Below, one piece after another: positions 27,264-36,154 of a stretch of DNA of 64,000 bases (positions are counted from its first letter, which is position 1; each line of letters opens with the position of its first letter). The position numbers and the translations under genes are program-made. The DNA lies in assembly GCA_963772805.1 (NCBI GenBank), contig CAVYYU010000005.1:248001-312000 (forward strand). The letters are read 5' to 3'. This stretch comes from Legionella_A sp963772805. GTDB lineage: Bacteria; Pseudomonadota; Gammaproteobacteria; Legionellales; Legionellaceae. Under the pieces are notes generated by a model. The model was not told the DNA's origin, did not search any database, and was given only the letters and a program-made list of their open reading frames with translations.

Positions 27264-28442
27264 CTTCTGTTAGTGCAAAGTCGCCCGCCAGCCTCACAAT
27301 TAACAACATTTTATTTTTGCATGTCATTGGGTGGCGTACTTGCGGGGGTATTTAATGGCTTGTTAGCACCCCGATTATTTACCCATGCCTATGAGTATCC
27401 ACTGGTTATTTTATTGTCCTTTTTAGCGCTTCCGCTGGCTACAATGACGCGTGAATGGTTGATGCCAACGTTGGTATTTTTGCTGCTGTTGGTTGATTAT
27501 GGGTTGGAAAGCATGGGCTGGATACCATGGTTACACAGCTATCATGTGGAAGCGATTTTGGCGTTAAGTATTGCATTAATTTGGCCTAAGAGCGTTCGTA
27601 GTCTGTTGTTGAGCATCGCTATTTTATTTGCTTTTATCTTTATGCCCTGGTTCAAGCCGGTGCAAGTTCTCAGTCAACAGCGCAATTTTTATGGGGTCAA
27701 ACAAGTGTTTGCACAAGCTGGTGCGCATGTACTTTTGAGTCAAAGTACTATCCATGGTTTTCAGATTCCGGGTGATGCAAAATCTACAAACGGCTCAAGG
27801 GCATACTACGGCTCAGTCTTGCCGGTGGTGCGACGATTGCAAGCGCTGCATCAGCCATTACATGCCATGGTCATAGGTCTGGGTACCGGTATCATGGCAT
27901 GTCAGTTTCGGCAGCATGACAAACTCACTCTGGTTGAGATCGATCAGCAGGTCATTGATATTGCTAGTAATCCAGATTTATTTACTTATCTACAGGATTG
28001 TTCTTCAGAGAGGTCGTTAGTCAGGGAGGATGGGCGGCTTGCGGTGGCGCAGTCAAAGGATGCGTCTTACAATTTGTTGGTCATGGATGCGTTTAGTTCC
28101 GACGCTATTCCTATACATTTACTCACCATCGAGGCGTTCACGCTTTATCAGCAAAAAATCACGTCAGATGGTGTCATCTTAGTGAATATCAGTAATCGTC
28201 ATTTACGCGTTCTACCAGTCTTGACTGCGGCAGGTCGAAAGCTGGATCTGATCGTGATGCATAAAAAAGAAGCAGGAGATGGTCGTTTAGGCCAACTGCC
28301 ATCGGAATGGGCACTGCTGACAACCAACGAAAAATTGGCTGCTAGCTTACTCGCTAATGAAGGCTGGCGCTTCGTGGCCGATGGTGAAACCCGATTATGG
28401 ACAAATGATTATTCTAATCTTGTACCCCTGATAAAATGGTAG
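27264..28442 (+). pseudogene. Membrane-fused spermidine-synthase-like methyl/aminopropyltransferase, 5' truncated
   Basis: The open frame starts exactly at the inverted repeat of the IS3 element and has no proper start codon. What remains, about 390 residues, is the C-terminal half of a protein that normally has a further long N-terminal membrane region. Several helices (residues about 10-115) lead to a spermidine-synthase-like Rossmann domain with AMVIGLGTGIMACQF, LTLVEIDQQVIDIA and LLVMDAFSSDAIPIHLLT. These motifs match the SAM-binding folds of SpeE-type enzymes; substrate binding in this fused family is not well known. The first residues (QSRPPASQLTTFYFCMSLGG) are internal in relatives. 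A GTG at 27273 might allow weak translation, but loss of function is likely. Confidence 0.72.
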
Positions 28443-28591
28443 TTGGGAGCTTTTGACACGTCTACCATCTTGGCCGTTAGGCATTAAATTAGGTGCCTCA
28501 TGGCTTGTCTGCTAATTGATTCGCACTTTTATACGGCACATCTGTTTTTGTTCTATACTAAAAGCATCTTAATTTAACATGATTGAGTGTA

Positions 28592-29938
28592 ATGTCATCA
28601 ATATTAGACGCGCTGCAATGGTTTCAGGGTTACCTCGACGGGGATGATCCAACCTTGTTGGAAAAGCGCATGACTTATTATGTAAAGAAGCGGGCTGAGT
28701 TTAATCAGGATTTTTACATGAAATTGATTGATGATCCTGAGCTAAGTGAGGTTATTCCAGCAATACTCGATGGCTTAGGCATACCAGAAAATAAACGGAG
28801 CCGCTTTATTAAAGAGGGTAAGACTGTTTATGCTCAGCTGAGTGTTTATGATTTTCTCGCGGAATTACGAGAATTAGCTAAGACAGATAAGGATAAGCTG
28901 GAGCATTTTATTCAAGCTATTGATGAACGCGATGAGTCCATAAAAAAGGTGCTTAATATAGTTCGTTGGACTCTAATACTGGCTGCCTCAACCTTGCCAG
29001 CATTTTTTAATTTGGGTGGGGTCACGTTAGTCCAAAGCCTGTTGGCTGTGACACTATTTGTACCGGTTGTCGGTATTGTATTTACCGTAGGTATTGCTGC
29101 TTATAGTTTTTATCAGAATTCAATCGATAATACAAAATCATTGTATCAACGTTTTCATGACAATTTTTTCTTGCTTGCTTCCACCGCTTTAAACATCGCG
29201 GCATATAGTGTGTTAATCACGGCGGCAACCGCTATGTCACCACTAGCGGCTACTTTGTTTGTGGTCGCAGCCGGCGTTGATGTGATTAAAGAAGTCAGTA
29301 ACCTGATCAAAATTTCAGTTGAAAATAAAAAGCTTGGACCTATCACTGATAAGGACACGCTAGAGCAACAACAGGAAAAAACACGTGCGGCTAATGCGCA
29401 AGTAAAAACCAGAAATGCAGTGGTGATTGAACTAAGTTCAGCAGCTTTAATGGTGGGTATTGTGGCTATGTGGAGTTTTGCTCCGGCCGGTATTGCTGTC
29501 AGCATCGCGGCGGTAGTTGCTATTGGTTTGGTTTATCTGGCGAAAAAACTGGCTTCTTCTTACAACGAAAAAACAATGAAAACACATTTGAAAGATGATT
29601 TTTCTACGTTGGAAAATGATTATGAAAAGAAGAATGGATTACAGCTTGGCAATCATCTGAAAGCTGAAGCGAGCCTTGATTTAGATAGTGGACAGAAGAT
29701 TAACGCACAATTGAAGGATGGGTTGGGTCGTGAGCATGAAGAAGACAAAAAGGAACACGTGCAAGGCCAAGTTGAGACTCGGAACGATGCGGAACACGCC
29801 ATAAAAGCAGGAGATGATCTTTTGGCTGATGGGCGTGGTGCGGACCATCCTAAAACAAATATCAAGGATCGCTTAAGCCAGCAAAAACAAGAAGAAGACC
29901 CTTTGAATGTGTCATCCCCCGCAATACATCAAAAATGA
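28592..29938 (+). CDS. Multi-pass membrane orphan with charged C-terminal tail, 448 residues
   Basis: I recognise no family. Residues 1-125 are helical and charged. Then come two clusters of hydrophobic segments (about 126-235 and 285-325, e.g. SLLAVTLFVPVVGIVFTVG, AAYSVLITAATAMSPLAATL and ELSSAALMVGIVAMW) arranged as helix pairs. A 120-residue hydrophilic tail rich in Glu, Lys, Asp and Gln follows. There is no signal peptide. This build, a soluble head with hairpin-like hydrophobic pairs and an acidic tail, is seen in many Legionella Dot/Icm effectors that insert into host membranes; here that is only an inference. The ATG at 28592 was preferred over an upstream TTG. No operon partner is evident. 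Confidence 0.65.
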   Translation: MSSILDALQWFQGYLDGDDPTLLEKRMTYYVKKRAEFNQDFYMKLIDDPELSEVIPAILDGLGIPENKRSRFIKEGKTVYAQLSVYDFLAELRELAKTDKDKLEHFIQAIDERDESIKKVLNIVRWTLILAASTLPAFFNLGGVTLVQSLLAVTLFVPVVGIVFTVGIAAYSFYQNSIDNTKSLYQRFHDNFFLLASTALNIAAYSVLITAATAMSPLAATLFVVAAGVDVIKEVSNLIKISVENKKLGPITDKDTLEQQQEKTRAANAQVKTRNAVVIELSSAALMVGIVAMWSFAPAGIAVSIAAVVAIGLVYLAKKLASSYNEKTMKTHLKDDFSTLENDYEKKNGLQLGNHLKAEASLDLDSGQKINAQLKDGLGREHEEDKKEHVQGQVETRNDAEHAIKAGDDLLADGRGADHPKTNIKDRLSQQKQEEDPLNVSSPAIHQK

Positions 29939-30045
29939 TCGTAGAATGGTGTACCCCGAACCGCATCTAATTACCCAACTGCTTACTATTTACTATACTG
30001 TTATTAGATAAACGCATAAGTTTATTGAAGGTTGTGAAAAATGGG

Positions 30046-30590
30046 ATGCCGATGAAAGGATATTTATATAAATTGATATTTGGTCACGTAAAATTTAATA
30101 AAAATGAAGAGGCGCTTGAGTATAAATTTATTTTTTTGAATACTGCCTTTGTGATTAGTATTGTCCTGGCGCTAGTTGTGGGAATTCTTCTTTGGCATCA
30201 TAGCCATATTATTAGTATTGTTGATTTTTGTTTTTCTTGCCTCGGCATTTTCATTCTTATCTACCTTCACCGCCATAAAGAAAAAACAGAAGGCATCGCG
30301 ACCATTGCATTGATGCTAACATTCCTTATTATTTATTCAAATTATATATTTGATACAGATAATACAATGCGCATTACTCTTTTTTTTCTTATAGCTGCGG
30401 CTGTGTACTATTTAAAAGGACGAAAACAGGGGCGGCGGTGGATGGTTTTTTTTATAGCCGCCATTCTATTAGGCTATTTTCTTTCTTCTGATAACTTAAA
30501 GTATACGAATATTGACATATTTTTAATCTGCGCCTATTTGATGGTTTATGCCATCATCATGGACAATTTTGGATTTTTGCAGGAAGCACA
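30046..30590 (+). pseudogene. Diguanylate cyclase gene, 5' part (membrane sensor), interrupted by IS
   Basis: This codes for about 180 residues with roughly five membrane helices (e.g. TAFVISIVLALVVGILLWHH and TMRITLFFLIAAAVYYLKG), the sensor half of a GGDEF protein. The frame runs DNFGFLQEAQ up to the insertion site and then into the element, ending after about 17 foreign codons at 30642. Joining 30590 to 31794 continues in frame (LQEAQTKALIRINQNLESD) and gives a 556-residue protein. The start is uncertain (ATG at 30046 or 30052, GTG at 30034). Confidence 0.85.
30587..30590 (+). repeat. Target-site duplication CACA, left copy
   Basis: CACA at 30587-30590 is repeated at 31790-31793, immediately outside the two ends of the second IS3-family element. 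Four base pairs is the usual duplication of the IS407 group. Confidence 0.85.
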
Positions 30591-30630
30591 GGTAATCCCC
30601 CCATTTTTAACCGAAGCTAAAAGTAGAGGT

Positions 30631-31458
30631 TTAGGCAGCTAGTACCAATTTTTGCCTTGGGGGAATTCCTCCAATTGCAGTATTTGGTCGTTCATTGTTG
30701 TACGTCCAAAGCCATTGTGTCGCATGTAGTTGTACCTCAGCAATACTTTCAAATAAATATTGGCTTAACCAGTCATACCTAACTGTGCGGTTATACCGTT
30801 CAATATAAGCATTTTGCTGTGGATTTCCTGGTTGGATAAAGACCAACTGTATCTGATTCTTATCAGCCCATTGTCCCAGCAATTTACTGATATACTCCGG
30901 GCCATTATCACAACGTATCTGCTTTGGCTTTCCACGCCATTCAATGATTTGATTCAGAGCCCGAACAACCCGCTCTGCCGGCAAAGATAAATCCACCTCG
31001 ATGGCAAGGCCTTCGCGATTGAAGTCATCAAGGACATTAAATAAGCGATAGCTACGGCCATCCTCTAACTGATCATGCATAAAATCCATCGACCAGCATT
31101 CGTTGATTGCATTTGGCACAGCCAATACGTCAGGCTTCTCCCTGATTAACCGTTTTTTGGGTTTGATTCGCATGTTGAGCTCCAATTCCCGATAGATTCG
31201 ATAAACACGCTTATGGTTCCAAGCATAGCCCTTCACATTTCGAAGGTATAAAAAACATAAGCCGAAACCCCAATTACGTTGATTCTGAGCTAAACGCATT
31301 AACCAATCCGCTATTATGGTGTTTTCATCGCTTAGTTTAGGCTGATATCGATAACAGGTTTCACTGATGCTAAACAGGTCGCATGACAAACGAATTGAGA
31401 CGCCTTTATCAATCACCGCCTTATGTGCCAGCTCACGCCGGCGCGACGGTGTTACCAC
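30631..31458 (-). CDS. IS407-type transposase OrfB
   Basis: The protein has 275 residues. The N-terminal helix-turn-helix region (WGFGLCFLYLRNVKGYAWNH, RVYRIYRELELNM) precedes an integrase core with DDE residues in ECWSMDFMHDQL, IRCDNGPEYIS and QQNAYIERYNRTVRYDWL, the last two 35 residues apart as in the family. It overlaps OrfA by seven bases and is expected to be made as a fusion through a -1 shift. Intact. Confidence 0.94.
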   Translation of the reverse strand: MVTPSRRRELAHKAVIDKGVSIRLSCDLFSISETCYRYQPKLSDENTIIADWLMRLAQNQRNWGFGLCFLYLRNVKGYAWNHKRVYRIYRELELNMRIKPKKRLIREKPDVLAVPNAINECWSMDFMHDQLEDGRSYRLFNVLDDFNREGLAIEVDLSLPAERVVRALNQIIEWRGKPKQIRCDNGPEYISKLLGQWADKNQIQLVFIQPGNPQQNAYIERYNRTVRYDWLSQYLFESIAEVQLHATQWLWTYNNERPNTAIGGIPPRQKLVLAA

Positions 31459-31718
31459 TTTTTTTCAATGGCTTCCCTTAGAATCTCGGCTTTCAGGCGC
31501 TCTTCAGCATACATCTTTTTAAGACGACTATTTTCAGCTTCCAGCTCTTTTAGTCGCGACATCATGGACACATCCATTCCGCCATATTTAGCGCGCCATT
31601 TATAAAATGTAGCCGAGCTGATGACATGTTCTCGGCAAAGCTCTGGAACAGGGGTTCCGCCTTCGGATTGTTTTAGAATCGACAGTATTTGGCTGTCTGT
31701 AAATTTTGATTTTTTCAT
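31452..31718 (-). CDS. IS407-type transposase OrfA
   Basis: The protein has 88 residues: an HTH domain beginning MKKSKFTDSQILSILKQSEG, with VISSATFYKWRAKYGGMD and a coiled-coil end (RLKELEAENSRLKKMYAEER). AGGAG lies six bases before the ATG at 31718. The seven-A-plus-G run in the codons for EKKW next to the stop is a likely frameshift site. Confidence 0.92.
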   Translation of the reverse strand: MKKSKFTDSQILSILKQSEGGTPVPELCREHVISSATFYKWRAKYGGMDVSMMSRLKELEAENSRLKKMYAEERLKAEILREAIEKKW

Positions 31719-31789
31719 GCAGAATCTCCTGTGCATAGGTTACGAGAAAATTCTACTTTTGGCATCAGTTATTTTTCGGGGAGATTACC

Positions 31790-31793
31790 CACA
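31790..31793 (+). repeat. Target-site duplication CACA, right copy
   Basis: Right partner of 30587-30590. Confidence 0.85.
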
Positions 31794-32919
31794 GACTAAG
31801 GCTTTAATTCGAATTAATCAAAATTTAGAAAGCGATATATTGAAGCGAACCAGGGAATTGCAAACTGCAAATGATTCTTTATCCGCATTAAACATACAAG
31901 AAGCGGCTACCTTAAATGAGGTAAGAATACTCGAGCGTGAAGAAAATCTTATTAATCAATTGAATGCTATGCTTCAACTATGCGTTACGGCAGAGGAGAT
32001 TTATCCAAGAGTTCAGATAAAAGCACAGGATATTTTTCAAGGACTAAGTGGCGGTCTAGCTATATTTAACTCCGCTAATCAACAAATGGAAACCGTCATG
32101 CAATGGGGCATAGAACAAATATTAGCACCGTTTTTTTCTCCGGATGATTGTTTTGGTATTCGTTCAGGAAGCATTAATATTGTTGATTATTCCCGAACCG
32201 CCATTCCTTGTAATCATTACATCACACCTCCTCAAGGCGGATATATGGGAATCCCAATGTTCGTTAAAAATGACTTGATAGCGGTATTCCATTTATTTGC
32301 ACCACCAGAACAAACGCTATCAAAACATACGCAAGACACAGCGATCGCATTCAGTAACATTGTAAAAATTGCCCTGGTGAACATCAAATTACGGCAAGCC
32401 CTGGAAGAGATGTCCTTAAAAGATGCATTAACTGATTTATTTAATCGTCGTTACCTTAATGATTTTTTGCCACGCGAGCTTCATCGAATTCAACGTGATA
32501 AAGGTAGCCTGATTGTTGCGATGTTTGATATAGATGATTTTAAAAAAATCAATGATACATTTGGACATAAAGCTGGTGATGAGGTGCTTAAATGTATTGG
32601 TAAGCTGCTTAATCAATATTTTCGAGCTAGTGATATGGCTTGTCGTTTTGGTGGTGAGGAGTTTTTAGTTGTGATGTTAAGCGATGATTTAAATGCGGCC
32701 GTGCTCAAATTAGAGCGCTTGCGTGAAAGTATCAAAAATGAAGAAGTGGTCTTTCAAGGCCGGGTTTTACCTAAAACGGTATTGTCCATAGGGGTAGCCA
32801 AGGCGCCTCAGGACGGAATAACGGATGACGCCCTGATAGATGCTGCTGACCAGGCTCTCTATATAGCCAAACAATCTGGAAAGGATAGGATTGAAATATA
32901 TCAATCTAAATCGAGTTAG
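31794..32919 (+). pseudogene. Diguanylate cyclase gene, 3' part (coiled coil, GAF, GGDEF)
   Basis: This is the catalytic half of a cyclic-di-GMP synthase, about 375 residues. A coiled coil (NQNLESDILKRTRELQTAND) is followed by a GAF-like domain (about 100-230 of this piece) and a GGDEF domain. That domain shows the active-site GGEEF, the metal-binding MFDIDDFKKINDTFGHKAGD, and the inhibitory I-site RxxD five residues before GGEEF (RASDMACRFGGEEF). All catalytic residues are present, so the enzyme was functional before the insertion. Whether this half is still expressed depends on a promoter from the element. Its normal membrane sensor is separated from it. Confidence 0.88.
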
Positions 32920-33034
32920 ATGATTCTTTTATACCCGGATACCGGCCAAAGGTTAATATGCAACTATTTTTCAAGACACGATATCACAAGACCATGTATA
33001 TAAATCCCTTGGCTTAAGGTTGTGGGCTGCCTTT

Positions 33035-34915
33035 CTAAACCGCTGCAAGGTTGCCTTTGGATTCAAGCCATATTTTGCGATCACCAGCGCGTTTTTTAGC
33101 GAGCATCATATCCATTGATGCCATGGTGGCTGGTTCGTCTTCAAGCGTGAGTTGTATTAATCTGCGAGTGTTCGGATCCATCGTGGTTTCACGCAATTGT
33201 ATGGGGTTCATCTCGCCCAATCCTTTGAAACGTTGCACATTAATTTTTGCCTTGCTATTTTTCGATAATTGCGCACAAATTTTTTCTTTTTCCTCATCAT
33301 CCAGAGCGTAGTGCACAATTTTGCCCGCATCGATGCGATAGAGAGGGGGCATAGCTACAAAGATGTGTCCCGCGGTAACCAATGGTTTAAAATGACGTAA
33401 AAAGAGGGCGCAGATTAGCGTGGCAATATGAGCGCCGTCTGAATCGGCATCTGCCAGAATACAAATTTTACCATAACGCAGGCCACTGAGATCATCCGAA
33501 GCGGGGTCTATGCCAATCGCTACAGAAATATCATGAATTTCCTGCGATGCTAATACTTGCGACGAATCGACTTCCCATGAGTTGAGGATTTTGCCACGCA
33601 AAGGCAGAATAGCTTGAAAGTCTTTATTGCGCGCCTGTTTTGCGGAACCTCCCGCAGAATCTCCCTCCACCAGGAATAACTCGGCCTGGTTTAAGTCTTG
33701 TTGCAGGCAATCGGCTAATTTTCCGGGCAAGGCAGGACCTTGATGAACCCGTTTGCGCGCGACTTGCTTGGCTTGGCGTAAGCGTTTCTGTGCGCGCTCA
33801 ATAGCAAAGGCTGCGATGAGCTCACCTTGGCTACGGTGTTGATTGAGCCATAGCGCAAACGCGTCTTTGATAACGTTACTCACCACCGCGGCGATTTGCC
33901 TTGAGCTGAGTCGCTCTTTGGTTTGCCCGGCAAATTGTGGTTCTTTCATTTTAACCGACAGTACGTATTGGCAAGGCTCCCAGAGATCGTCCGCTGTTAA
34001 TTTAACCCCGCGTGGTAGTAAATTTCGTAATTCGCAAAATGTGGACATGGCGTCAAACAGGCCAGAACGAAAGCCGTTCACATGCGTGCCGCCCTGGATG
34101 GTGGGAATCAAGTTCACATAACTTTCATTGATAATACTATTTGACGTTGTGGACCAGGCTAGCGCCCAATCGACGGTTGTTTCATCGCTTTTATAGTCGC
34201 CTGTAAAGGGTTCCTGCGGGAAGTAATCGGCAGGCAATGATTGGCATAAATAATCAGCCAGGCCGCGCTCATAACACCAATGCGTTTCTTCATTGGTGGC
34301 CTTATTGATAAAGGTCATTGCTAAACCGGGGCACAGTACGGCTTTAGCACGCAAGACGTGGGTGAGTTGTTTGATAGATAAACGCGTGGTATCGAAGTAT
34401 TTTGCATTTGGCCAAAAACGAATGGTTGTTCCGGTATCGCGTTTTTTGGTGACCCCTGTCTCGTTTAACTCAACCAGCTTTTCACCATTGGCAAATGAGA
34501 TTTGATAAATAACGCCGTTGCGTCTGATGGTCACATCCAGGCGATCGGATAGTGCGTTGACCACGGAGACGCCAACGCCATGTAAGCCACCAGAAAAATT
34601 GTAATTTTTATCGGAAAATTTAGCACCGGCATGCAGGCGGGTCATGATCACTTCCACCCCACTCAGGCCTAACTGGGGGTGTAAATCAACCGGCATACCA
34701 CGGCCATTGTCTTCAACTTCGACCGATCCATCTTCATGCAAGGTGACAATAATGTTGCTTGCAAATCCTGCAAGAACTTCATCGACGCTATTATCGATGA
34801 CTTCCTGTGCCAAATGATTGGGGCGAACGGTATCGGTGTACATGCCTGGGCGGCGTTGAACAGGTTCAAGGCCGGTTAGTACCTCGATCGCTTCGGCAGT
34901 GTAATTTTCGGACAT
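33035..34915 (-). CDS. parE: ParE, DNA topoisomerase IV subunit B
   Basis: ParE is the ATPase subunit of topoisomerase IV, which unlinks daughter chromosomes. The protein has 626 residues, as in E. coli. The GHKL ATPase has NSVDEVLAG, EVEDNGRGMPVDLHP and GGLHGVGVSVVNAL. The transducer domain and the TOPRIM domain follow (LVEGDSAGGSAKQAR, LPLRGKILN, ADADSDGAHIATL), with the terminal RFKGLGEMNP. ParE rather than GyrB is indicated by the short TOPRIM region without the extra GyrB insertion. The start at 34915 (MSENYTAEAIEVL) is conventional although no strong ribosome site precedes it. Fluoroquinolone/novobiocin target. parC is not in the window. Confidence 0.95.
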   Translation of the reverse strand: MSENYTAEAIEVLTGLEPVQRRPGMYTDTVRPNHLAQEVIDNSVDEVLAGFASNIIVTLHEDGSVEVEDNGRGMPVDLHPQLGLSGVEVIMTRLHAGAKFSDKNYNFSGGLHGVGVSVVNALSDRLDVTIRRNGVIYQISFANGEKLVELNETGVTKKRDTGTTIRFWPNAKYFDTTRLSIKQLTHVLRAKAVLCPGLAMTFINKATNEETHWCYERGLADYLCQSLPADYFPQEPFTGDYKSDETTVDWALAWSTTSNSIINESYVNLIPTIQGGTHVNGFRSGLFDAMSTFCELRNLLPRGVKLTADDLWEPCQYVLSVKMKEPQFAGQTKERLSSRQIAAVVSNVIKDAFALWLNQHRSQGELIAAFAIERAQKRLRQAKQVARKRVHQGPALPGKLADCLQQDLNQAELFLVEGDSAGGSAKQARNKDFQAILPLRGKILNSWEVDSSQVLASQEIHDISVAIGIDPASDDLSGLRYGKICILADADSDGAHIATLICALFLRHFKPLVTAGHIFVAMPPLYRIDAGKIVHYALDDEEKEKICAQLSKNSKAKINVQRFKGLGEMNPIQLRETTMDPNTRRLIQLTLEDEPATMASMDMMLAKKRAGDRKIWLESKGNLAAV

Positions 34916-34977
34916 TTTGCTAGAACTCAATCAAGGAAATTACCTCAGTTTAACATGACAAATGCAGATAAAGAAAA

Positions 34978-36051
34978 TCACTCCACTATAATGGGTGGGA
35001 ATTTATCCGCGTAATTCAGCGGTTTTCGCGCTAATTCAATGGTTGTTTGTAATGCTGTTTTGATAAAGGCCGTTGCTAGCTCGTCATGGTCGTTGATGGC
35101 TGTGGGCGTTCCTTGCTCGCATTGACTGCCAATGCGGCTGTCTAGCGGAAGCTGGCCCAGGAGCGTGCATCCATAGGTGTCACACAATTTTTTTGCACCG
35201 CCATGACCAAACATTTCTTCTTGATGGCCGCAACGGCTGCAGGTATGCAGTGACATGTTTTCTATAATTCCTAGCACATCGATGTTTGTTTTTTCAAACA
35301 TTTTCAATGCTTTTTGCGCATCCAGAGTCGCTACTGTCTGCGGGGTGGTAACAATCACAGCGCCGGTTAGCGGGATTTTTTGCACCAGACTTAGTTGAAT
35401 GTCGCCTGTGCCAGGCGGTAAGTCGATAAACAAATAATCCAGTTCATCCCACTGGGTGATATCAATCATCTGAATGAGTGATTTGGCTAGCATGGGACCA
35501 CGCCAGATTAAGGCGGGTTCACCTTCAGTCAGGTAGCCAATCGACATCGCCTGAACGCCATGGGCCATGACTGGCAAATAATGATCGCCTGCAACTTTTA
35601 CCGGCTCTGTCTTGCCCATCATCAGGGGGATGCTGGGTCCATAGATATCCGCATCAAGGATACCCACGCGCGCTCCAGCACGCGCCAGGGCGATTGCCAA
35701 ATTAACCGCTACAGTTGATTTCCCTACCCCACCTTTGCCGGAAGCGATGGCAATGGTATTTTTGATGCCGCGTAACCCCTGACCGGGTAATTGAGTGCGA
35801 TGTGCTTTGATAAATTGATTGAGGGTTACGTTTACTTGTAATTGGGGAAATGCCTGGTGTAGGGCTTGCGTAAGTTTCGGCAGCAGGTTTTTTTCGAGGA
35901 AGGTCGTCGGAAATCCGGCACTTAAACTGAGCGTAAGTTGATTGTTTTCCAGTGTGATGACGGGTTTAATGGGGAGTTGATCAACACTCAGTCCTAACAT
36001 TGAATCGGTGGTGTTGGCCAATATCGAGGCCACTTTTTTTTCGACGTTCAT
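34978..36051 (-). CDS. mrp: Mrp/ApbC iron-sulfur carrier ATPase
   Basis: Mrp is a P-loop NTPase that binds a 4Fe-4S cluster and hands it to apo-proteins. The protein has 357 residues: an N-terminal MIP18/DUF59-like domain (about 1-90), then the deviant Walker A GKGGVGKSTVAVNLAIALA and LDADIYGPSIPLMMG, and a switch region FIDLPPGTGDIQLSL. The cluster-ligand pair CSRCG lies near residue 265, followed by MFGHGGAKKL. Motifs are complete. It lies between parE and the helicase-nuclease gene in the same direction but with separate gaps. Confidence 0.94.
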   Translation of the reverse strand: MNVEKKVASILANTTDSMLGLSVDQLPIKPVITLENNQLTLSLSAGFPTTFLEKNLLPKLTQALHQAFPQLQVNVTLNQFIKAHRTQLPGQGLRGIKNTIAIASGKGGVGKSTVAVNLAIALARAGARVGILDADIYGPSIPLMMGKTEPVKVAGDHYLPVMAHGVQAMSIGYLTEGEPALIWRGPMLAKSLIQMIDITQWDELDYLFIDLPPGTGDIQLSLVQKIPLTGAVIVTTPQTVATLDAQKALKMFEKTNIDVLGIIENMSLHTCSRCGHQEEMFGHGGAKKLCDTYGCTLLGQLPLDSRIGSQCEQGTPTAINDHDELATAFIKTALQTTIELARKPLNYADKFPPIIVE

Positions 36052-36154
36052 GGGTATGCTTCGCTCATTAGAATGTGGGCATGATAACGCCTGATTGATG
36101 ATTTGACGAGGGGTACAAAATATTATCCCCTTATAGCCAAACCTTTTTTATAAA

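Larger units (their letters stand above)
30591..31789 (-). mobile_element. IS3-family insertion sequence, IS407-type (second copy)
   Basis: The 1199-bp element has long imperfect terminal repeats: GGTAATCCCCCC at 30591 onward and its counterpart GGTAATCTCCCC read inward from 31789. The similarity continues for about 35 bases (AAC-GA-GC-AAAAGTAGA). Flanked by the 4-bp direct repeat CACA. Both transposase frames are intact and the target gene is cut cleanly, so this is a recent insertion. Confidence 0.9.
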
